A stretch of DNA of 12,762 nt from contig BBXU01002731.1 of the NCBI GenBank assembly GCA_001598975.1, positions 1 through 12,762 of the forward strand. Reading direction: 5' to 3'. Numbering within the stretch: position 1 is the stretch's first letter; the number at the start of each line of letters is the position of its first letter. This document shows positions 1 to 6,752 of the stretch, in pieces. The notes beneath the pieces are model-generated. The model was not told where the DNA came from and made no database searches. It saw nothing but the letters and a program-made list of their open reading frames with translations. Origin of the DNA: Parachlorella kessleri (Eukaryota > Chlorophyta > Trebouxiophyceae > Chlorellales > Chlorellaceae). A program made the position numbers and the translations under genes.

Positions 1-524
1 CCCAGTTGAACTCGTGCCACATGGGCCCCAGCGATGTTGACAGGTGGCACGGCAGCCTGTCTGATGCTTGTGCGACTGTTGCGTGTGCCTTGGAGGGGCC
101 TGTGGCGTTGGCGCAGGGCGACTACAGGAGGTTGAGAAAAAGGCGGGAATGGGGGCTCTCCTTCAGGTGGGATGCTGGTGGCACTGGTAATTCCTGGAGA
201 CGCATGGGTTGTGGAGTGCATCCCACCACCTGAAACGCTGTGCCGGGACGGGTCCAAACGCCCCCACACCCATCACACCCAACCCTACCCGGCCCAGGGG
301 CACCAGACGCAGTGGCTCCTCCTCCAAAGCTGGGCGGCCGCCAGTTGGTATGGTCCGGTGGCTCACCGCTCAGCATAGCACAGCACCTGCGGACCCTTTA
401 GGATCGCCTTGTCCAAAGCGGGGGCCGCTTGAGTGCGGCAGGGAGGGGGTTCAGAGTATCATAAAACAAATGGTAGGGGTCCTTCACGAGCATGTGTTCC
501 CCGCCCCGTGCCTACTGTGTGCAG
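1..524 (+). other. Probable PRP19 intron, 5' end outside window
   Basis: No frame here matches the PRP19 residues expected before the first recognised exon (U-box, coiled coil). The stretch ends in a pyrimidine-rich tract and CAG at 522-524, directly before exon 525-605. It is therefore read as the 3' part of an intron whose donor lies outside the window. Open frames in it have no recognisable protein similarity and are treated as chance. Confidence 0.6.
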
Positions 525-3500
525 AAAGCGCTTCCGGAGCCGGCGGCAGCCAACGGCAAGCGGGGGGTGGAAGAGATGGAAGTGGAGGAGGCGCCAGCAA
601 AGAAGGTGAGTAATGATGACTAGTGATTACTGGGAAGATTTGGAATACCAACCCCCCCACCCCTTCTCAACCTTCCTCCCTACCCACCCGCCCCACAACC
701 GGTCACAGCCATTGGCACATGCACGTCTATGAAGGCAGCCTCACTCCTTATAGGGGTGATCAGCGCACCGAGGCAGCTGCCGATAGAAAGCCGTGCCGCT
801 GCAGCTGCTGGCACACCGATTACTCATGCTTGCTAGTGCTTAGTCACCCTGGCTGACCGGTTCATCACCTTGCGAATCTACCGTACCAAGAGATGGCGAG
901 GGCAAAGGCTAGGCTGGATGTCTGATCCCGACCGACTACCAGTGTGGAGGGGAACCTTCGTTAGGGGACAGCAACTGTTCCTTCCTGACACAACACCCCC
1001 CCCCCCCTCACCCCTATCTCGTGCAGGCAAGGCGGGCGTCATCTGTTTCATCTTGACACCACCACCCCCCCCGGCCTTTTGCAGGCCAAGGCGGGCATCA
1101 ACAGTCTCATCTAGACAAATCCCCACCCCCCCCCTTTCTGCAGGCCAAGGCTGGCATCACCCCTGACGTAACCGAGCGCCTGACGGCCACATCCAACGAG
1201 CTCTCCAAGGGCCGCAAAAAGCGCGTCATCCCCCCCACATGTACGCAGCAACACCAGCCCCCGCCCTCGCCTTCGTGCATGGATGACGGGTGCATGACGG
1301 AAAGCCTTGCCAGGGCATGCATGTCGCTCCCCGGACGGCGCCATAGCGTGGGGCTAGAATTAGAGCTTGGCCATTGTATGTTGAAAACATTGGGCAGGCT
1401 AGCTACTCCACAAGTGTCTTCTGCAGTGTCTTGCTGAGTGGTCGCCGTGCCGTTGGCCTGTGGCTGAAACAGATAGCCAGATTGTCGGATGGTAAGAACA
1501 GAGAAGAAAGGTCCTTGGCAGGGAAATCCTGGCCGAACGCTGCAGTGCTTGGGGGTGTTGTGTTGTGCTGCCGGGGGGGGGTGCCTCGTGCCAAGGTATC
1601 CGATCCCCGGCCCGCTGCGGATCCCTTGCTGCAGTGGCTTCCCCGGAGGACTTTGCGTCTTTCCAGCTGGCTAGCAGCTTCCCCCTGCACAAGACGACCC
1701 AGGTTGGTCCGGGGCGGGTGGAAGATAGGCGGGGGGGAGGGGGGGGGGGGGAGCGCTTTTTTTTTATCTCACTGGTCCAACCTTGCTTGCCGAGCAATCA
1801 TGCAACCTCTGAGCACTCGTTTTGTGTTCAACCATGTTTTGGTGCCCGCATAGCGGCATCATGTGCCTGGGATTCCACATGATGCAGAGATGCCATTCCA
1901 GCTCCGACTGCCTTTATGACTACCCCCTGACCACTACATCTGTCCGTGCAGGGCGGCATCCTGTCCCTGGATCTGTACGGGGATTCCCTGGTGGCCACGG
2001 CGGGCGCCGACCACACCGTGCAGCTATTTGACCGCCAGTCGGAGAGGGTGCTGGCGTCGCTCTCGGGGCACACCAAGAGAGTCACAGGTGACCAACCTAG
2101 TCTGACCCCAGAGCTTATCACCGCCACTGGTCAGTCGGAGGGGGTGGTGGTGTCGCTCTCAAGCCACTTACTAAGAGTCACAAATGGCTTATGGATTGCA
2201 TCTTGCAGCCTGGCGCCACCTGGCCACGCTGCTTTGGACCCGCATGGAGGCCATAGGCCATTGCAGGTTGCGTCATGGCGGTTGCAACTCAAGTCAGGCA
2301 GCAGGTTGAACGGCAGGTTGAATGGTTGGTTAGGTTGAATTTTGCACACGTGTACGTTGTAGGCCCCCAGGACATGCTGCCCCCCACCCCCCTAAGGCCT
2401 GTGGACAAACTCCGGGCATGGACCGATCCCCCCCCCTCTTTGGCGCTTTGTGGGGTCCCTGGATCTGCTGGCCTCCACTGTTGGTGTGGACCAGTATCTT
2501 GCGTGGAAATTCTGAATTTAAATATCCTTGACCCCCCCGCAGATGTGCGCTTTGTGGGGTCCCGGGACCTGCTGGCCTCCACCTCGGCCGACAAGACCTG
2601 CCGGCTGTGGCGGGCACAGGGCGACGGCGGCTACTCCTGCGCCCATGTGCTCAGGTGCGGTGCTGTGCTGTGTGTGCTGTGCTGGCCGGGGGCTCTACTC
2701 CTGCGCCCACGTGCTCAGGTGCGGTGCTGTGCTGTGCTGGCCAGGGGCTACTACTGCGCCCACGTGCTCAGGTGCTGTGCTGTGCCTTCTCTAAGGTTCC
2801 TCGGTGTGGGAGTCGTGGTGCAGTGACCAGGCTGGCGAAGTGGCAGATGCTTTCAAAGATTCCCTTGTGGATGCAGTGACCAGGCTGGCGAGGTGGTCAG
2901 CGTGGCGGTGCACCCGTCTAATGATTACCTCATCACGGCAGCAGCAGACGGCACATGGTGCTTCTATGACGTACAGAGCGCGCTGTGCCTGACACAGGTG
3001 ACTAAGCCTTTGCTAAGTGTCGTGTGCGCTGCATGGCTCATGGTTGGAAGCAGCTGTCTGGCATTGCGTTGTTGGGTTGTCATTCATCCAAGGCACAGTG
3101 TGTTGCTGGCGGCGCTGTCACTGGCATTGCTAGGGAGGATATGAGACGGTACAGACTGGCAGCTAGCATATGATACAGGCTGGGCGGACTGAGGTACACG
3201 TGGCACCTGGGTCGCCTTAGCATTTGTGGGGGTGTCTCTGATTACAGGACATCTTGGAAGCTCCGGTGCCTGGCTGTCTGTTGCCGTGTGTTGCTTGTTG
3301 TGGGGGGCTGTACTTGCGGGAAGCTTCTATTTTGGTATATGCCCCCCCCCTCCCCCCACACTACACAAGCACACACAGCCGACACCTCAGGTCATCCCAT
3401 GTGTGACCCCCCCCCCCTCTCTCTGCTGCAGGTGACTGATGATAGCGTCAAGGTGGGCTACTCATGCGCGGCCCTGCACCCCGATGGCCTGATTCTGTGC

Positions 3501-5762
3501 ACGGGCATGGAGGATGCGACGGTCAGGATCTGGGAGACACGCACACAAAAGGTGGGTGGCGAGTCATGGGGTGAGTCATGCTTGCGCGTGCGGGTGTGGA
3601 GGCAACGGTCAGTCGCGAACGGAAGGTTGGTGGCGAGTCATGCGCTGGGGGTGCCCTGTCTTGGGAGGCGCGACACAGAAGTTGCAGGCGATGAGTTATG
3701 TGATGAGTCATGTTTTTGTAAAGGCTGGCAGGGGCAGGGAGGTTGCTTCGTGGCCTTGCATGCCCCGACCGTCATGGCTAGTGTGGCTTGCTTATGTCGG
3801 CCACCCGGAGTGGTGTTTGTGGTGTAAGGCTGTGACCTGCCTTCCTGTTCCCTGTTCAAGGGGCTTCCACCTGTTGTATTGGACATGGGGAAGTCTGGTG
3901 GTGCCCCGCAGCAGGTGGTCGGCATCCCTGCAAGATAGTCTTGCCTCGTCCGCGCCATGGCCCTCCGCGTTTCTACACTGTCGGACACTGTCTGCTTATG
4001 TATCTGGCCATGCAGTTAACAGGGGAAGAGTGAGAATCCCTGCCCCGCAGAATGTGGCCAAGTTTGACGGCCACGAGGGCCGCATCAACGGCATCTCATT
4101 CTCTGAGAATGGATACTACATGGCCACCGCTGCCACCGACGGTGTCAAACTCTGGGACCTGCGCAAGCTCAAGAACTTCAGGTAGGTGGGTCGTGGTGGG
4201 CTAGTCTTGGTGGCTGGGTGGGTTGCTTCTTGTTCAGCGGTGCTGTTCAGAATGGAGAGCAATGTGGGGTGGGACCTGCGCAAGCTGAAGAACTTCAGGT
4301 GCGCTCGCTAGCTACTTGTGTTGGGTTGTGGGATGGGACTTGGTTCAGCAGTGCTGTTCAGCTATGGGGCAAGTCGGGGATGGGGATGGGTCTGTGTGCA
4401 TGGATGGTGGTGGTGTGTGTGTCATGCAGGGTGGGTGGGTGGGGGTGGGGGGGGGGGGGGGTGCTGATGGATCTGCTGGGTTTGCACACTCACAAATGTC
4501 ATGCTGGATGGGCACTTCCCATGTGGCCTTCCCAGGTCGCTGCTTCAAGTGGTGAATCACCAGTATTGCCTTTAAGGCGTTGAATTCACAGGGCTGGTCG
4601 GTGGGTCGGTAGGACACAATGGTCAGGGGTGGCACATTTCGGCAGGAGGGTTGGCAAGTGGGGTAGACCCTCGACTGCAGGCCCCCCTGGCAAACCCTCT
4701 TACCTCTTGCATCTCCCGGGGGAGTTCAGTCTCTCTAAGGCTGAGTCCCCCGGTACCTCTTTTCGCGTTCAACCCCAGCGGCTGGTTTTCCACTTCAAAA
4801 CCCCCCTGGGCCCGCTGCCTGGGTCTGCAGGTCGCTCAGCCCCTACGAGGGCTCCCCAGCCACCAGCGTCGCGTTTGACCACAGCGGCCTGTACCTAGCT
4901 GTGGGCGGGCCAGATGCGCGGGTCTATGGGGTCAAGCAGGACTGGGAGGTGCTCAAGACCTTCCCGGACCTGCCCAAGAAGGTGCGTGAAGGGGTATCTT
5001 GGGTATCTCACGTGAGCATCTGGGGATCTGGGCAAGCAAGCAGGACTGGGAGGTGCTCAAGACTTTCCCGGACCTGCCCAAGAAGGTGCGTGAAGGGGTA
5101 TCTTGGGTATCTCACTTGAGTATCTCATCTGGGGATCTGGGCAGGCAAGCAGGACTGGGAGGTGCTCAAAACTTTCCCGGACCTGCCCAAGAAGGTGCGT
5201 GAAGGGGTATCTTGGGTATCCCGATGGGGCATCCAGGGATTCTGGGCAGTCCTGGACCTGCCCCGGGGGGGGAAGCAAGGGGGTCGTGCAGGTTTCTATA
5301 TCTGAAGAGATATGGAGGTGGAAAAGCGTGGGGAAACAACTCCCAGGCCTCCTCACCAAGGACAAATCATGAGCATCAAGTTCACTTGTCTGCTTGTACC
5401 TCTGCCTGGCTGGCTTGCACCCGCTGCACTCCATGGCCTTAAGACCCGTGGTGCCCCCAACTTCCCCACCGCCAAGGTGGCTGCCGCCAGATTAGTCATT
5501 TCTAACAGCGCATCCCCGATGCACGCTGTGCGCTGCAAGGCGGCGGCACCCTAAGGCACACCAAGGTACCCACATGGCTGTCAGCCCCCTCTTGAGGCCA
5601 ATCTTGAAGGTCCTCCTTGTTGGTTGCGCCCCGCAGGGCGTGCACGCGCTGCGCTTTGGCACCGACGCACGAAGCCTGCTCGTGGGCAGCTCAGACCACA
5701 ACCTTCGCGTGTTTGCTGGGCCAGCCGGGGAGCAGCAGGCCGCAGACGCGGGGGCAGAGTGA
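525..5762 (+). CDS. PRP19: PRP19 pre-mRNA-processing factor 19 / U-box E3 ubiquitin ligase, 3' ten exons (5' partial)
   Basis: Scaffold and E3 ubiquitin ligase of the nuclear Prp19 (NineTeen/MAC) complex, which acts in spliceosome activation and DNA repair. Exons by hand: 525-605, 1144-1240, 1635-1702, 1952-2087, 2543-2654, 2877-2997, 3432-3551, 4051-4181, 4831-4981, 5637-5762 (stop TGA 5760-5762). All introns are GT-AG and phases close, giving 380 residues. Window-local residues 1-82 are the linker, with [22 protein letters not shown] and PLHKTTQ like plant PRP19. Residues from 83 form the C-terminal WD40 propeller: [92 protein letters not shown] and [11 protein letters not shown] match plant PRP19 closely. 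Plant PRP19 has about 520 residues, so some 140 N-terminal residues with the U-box and tetramerisation coiled coil lie upstream of base 1. The oddity is the duplicated splice junctions inside its introns. Confidence 0.95.
1021..1163 (+). repeat. Triplicated 3' splice junction in PRP19 intron (unit about 59 bp)
   Basis: The motif GCAGGC(C)AAGGCGGGC begins at about 1023, 1081 and 1140, each copy preceded by pyrimidines. The third copy is the working acceptor, with its exon starting at 1144 (AKAGIT). The two upstream copies keep AG, but reading on from either one hits a stop within ten or so codons (TGA after copy 1, TAG after copy 2). The linking sequence also repeats (TCATCT then C-run), so whole units of about 59 bp were duplicated. 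Confidence 0.85.
1843..1980 (+). repeat. Degenerate copy of PRP19 acceptor junction, offset 100 bp
   Basis: The working junction at 1943-1976 (CCGTGCAG then GGCGGCATCCTGTCCCTGG) is echoed at 1843-1876 (CCGCATAG then CGGCATCATGTGCCTGG). The shared CGGCATC falls at 1954 and 1854, exactly 100 bp apart. The echo still carries an AG. Confidence 0.65.
2036..2188 (+). repeat. Copy of PRP19 exon end with lost donor, offset 96 bp
   Basis: Exon end 2036-2087 (CAGTCGGAG ... GTCGCTCTC ... GTCACAG|GTGACC) recurs at 2132-2183 (CAGTCGGAGG ... GTCGCTCTC ... GTCACAAATGG). Both ends of the copy give the same 96-bp offset. The donor GT is missing from the copy, so it cannot act as a 5' splice site. Confidence 0.85.
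2430..2584 (+). repeat. Copy of PRP19 exon start with lost acceptor, offset 104 bp
   Basis: The working exon start (GCGCTTTGTGGGGTCCCGGG then ACCTGCTGGCCTCCAC, from 2547) is copied at 2443 as GCGCTTTGTGGGGTCCCTGG then ATCTGCTGGCCTCCACT. The C-run upstream is also copied, but the acceptor CAG has become a CTCTTTG stretch. Confidence 0.9.
2631..2786 (+). repeat. Triplicated 5' splice junction in PRP19
   Basis: Three copies of CTACT(C/A)CTGCGCCCA(T/C)GTGCTCAGGT begin at 2631, 2695 and 2748, with donors at 2655, 2719 and 2772. The first is taken as the working donor because exon 2543-2654 then joins 2877 in phase and gives the expected HVLSDQAGEV. The third donor would add exactly 117 nt (39 codons) with no stop in the frame. 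The GTGCTGTGCTG filler is repeated with each unit. Confidence 0.9.
2821..2896 (+). repeat. Duplicated 3' splice junction in PRP19, offset 53 bp
   Basis: CAGTGACCAGGCTGGCGA(A/G)GTGG occurs at 2821-2843 and 2874-2896. The second is the working acceptor (exon from 2877, [14 protein letters not shown]). The first keeps AG, but its use adds 53 nt and shifts frame. Confidence 0.92.
3529..3712 (+). repeat. Degenerate copies of PRP19 exon end and donor, offset about 131 bp
   Basis: The exon end and intron start CTGGGAGACACGCACACAAAAG|GTGGGTGG ... TGAGTCATG (3530-3580) are echoed at 3661-3712 as TTGGGAGGCGCGACACAGAAGTTGCAGG ... TGAGTCATG, where the donor GT has become TT. A third, shorter relative (ACGGTCAG ... 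GGAAGGTTGGTGGCGAGTCATG) lies at about 3604-3641. Confidence 0.75.
4151..4303 (+). repeat. Duplicated 5' splice junction in PRP19, offset 117 bp
   Basis: GGGACCTGCGCAAGCT(C/G) then AAGAACTTCAGGT occurs at 4154-4183 (working donor 4182) and at 4271-4300 (donor-like GT at 4299). Flanking TTCAGC(G/A)GTGCTGTTCAG also repeats at about 4233 and 4344. Using the second donor would put TAG in frame immediately after the Arg codon. Confidence 0.92.
4428..4462 (+). repeat. G-run tract in PRP19 intron
   Basis: GGGTGGGTGGGTGGGGGTGG followed by an unbroken run of more than ten G. It fits a G-quadruplex pattern and lies on the transcribed RNA-sense strand of an intron. A similar G-rich run followed by nine T lies at about 1730-1768. 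Confidence 0.7.
4731..4893 (+). repeat. Decayed copy of PRP19 exon start, offset about 106 bp
   Basis: The working exon contains GCGTTTGACCACAGCGGCCT at 4871. A related GCGTTCAACCCCAGCGGCTG stands at 4765, with AAGGCTGAGTCCCC upstream resembling AGGTCGCTCAGCCCC. The translated echo reads FAFNPSGW against VAFDHSGL. Indels are needed, so this is weaker than the other pairs. Confidence 0.5.
4933..5225 (+). repeat. Triplicated 5' splice junction in PRP19 (unit 104-109 bp)
   Basis: A unit starting CAAGCAGGACTGGGAGGTGC and running through CCCAAGAAG|GTGCGTGAAG and GGGTATCTTGGGTATC begins at 4933, 5037 and 5146. GTGCGT donors stand at 4982 (working), 5086 and 5195. The copies differ from the exon at AAG/AAA and ACC/ACT, which are silent changes. 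A worn partial fourth unit (CATCCAGGGATTCTGGGCAG ... GGACCTGCCC) follows at about 5230-5265. Confidence 0.95.
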
Positions 5763-6752
5763 CAGGGGGACCAGCCGTGGGGTAGTTGTGCGTTGCTACT
5801 GGTTGGCAGGGTGGAGGACAGGCTCATGGTTTGGTTATTGATACCGCAGCAGCGGGTGGCAGGCAGCGTCTGGCACCGAGTGAGAAGCGGGAGAGCTAAG
5901 AACAGTGGTACCTGCAGCCAAGTCACTTTCTAGGGCAAGTCAGGTTGACCTGCTGGTCTGGATCCGTACAGCAGCACGGTCGTGTGGCCAGCATTGTGGC
6001 CGGGGGTCGCTCATGCCAGACCAGATGATGCAGCATTGCTGTTTGGGAACAGGTGGGGGAGAGGCTGCGGCTGCTCTGCATGCGATTGTGTTGTGAACTG
6101 TTCCGGTAGGGCCTAGGAGTGTGACCCGGGGACACGTACCCGGGATGTGTTGGACTTCCGATGTGTTGATACCATTTGTGTTGGACTTCTGATGTGGGTC
6201 TGGTCTGAAGGTGGTGTAGCGGTGCAGGGTGTAGCGGCGACTCCTCAGCAGGTTGGTACTAGCCCTGATGCTTGGGGAGTCTTGGAGCTCCTCACCCTGG
6301 CTGCTCAGCTTTGCTTTGCAACAAAAGGCCCTCAGTTTGGAGTCTGGAAGGGCCTGGGAAGGCACTGTAAAGAGAGGCGGTCTGGCTCCCCACTGCTAGC
6401 TCCGACACGGGTTGCGAGCAGGGTGGCCCTCGCAAGGCTTCCTCAGCAAGGAAATTACGCAAGCTCAGATCACGGTTCGCATCCAGCACAGGCACTTCAG
6501 TGTATTCCCTGCTGCTACGGCCACCTCAGGTGCCACTGCGAGCTACCTACAGTACCACGAGCGCCAACCATATGGTTCTGCATTGTCACTTCAAAGTCCA
6601 CTGCTCACTCTCTGTTCGCACTACCTTCCACCCTTCCTAAAGACATCAGAGCTTTGGCAACACCCAGGAGCATATTTGTGTCCAGCCCTGTCGGTACAGT
6701 TCAACCCTATGTGCTTTCTGTTCGCGCTACCTGCCACCCATACTACTAATAT
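5763..6752. other. Convergent 3' region between PRP19 and the rhomboid gene
   Basis: No coding region is recognised in these 990 bases on either strand. The stretch must hold the PRP19 3' UTR (+) and the rhomboid 3' UTR (-). It includes a near-perfect direct repeat TGTGTTGGACTTC(C/T)GATGTG at about 6146-6166 and 6177-6197, and two copies of GGTGTAGCGG near 6213 and 6229. No TTACA (TGTAA on the minus strand) is seen below the rhomboid stop. Confidence 0.6.
6366..6370 (+). promoter_or_regulatory. Candidate poly(A) signal TGTAA for PRP19
   Basis: This is the first TGTAA on the plus strand after the PRP19 stop, about 600 bases downstream. TGTAA is the usual chlorophyte polyadenylation signal, and such 3' UTR lengths are common in these algae. 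It is a five-base match only. Confidence 0.4.

Noticed and set aside
1531..1660. GCTGCAGTGCTTGG at about 1540 as an echo of the acceptor GCTGCAGTGGCTTCC at 1629
   Set aside because: The match is only about ten bases and GCTGCAG is a common acceptor context, so it is not counted among the echoes.
1374..1853. 159-codon plus-strand open frame across 1374-1853
   Set aside because: Only its region overlaps the true exon 1635-1702, in a different frame. PRP19 similarity ([22 protein letters not shown]) is in the other frame with matching splice phases.
4933..5225. Regularly spaced repeats, considered as a CRISPR-like array or satellite
   Set aside because: The units are exon end plus donor sequence, 104-109 bp long, within a eukaryotic intron. 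There are no unique spacers and the number of units is small.
5298..5313. Small perfect hairpin ATATCT-GAAG-AGATAT
   Set aside because: Six-base arms are expected by chance in 12.7 kb, and it lies inside an intron with no other signal.
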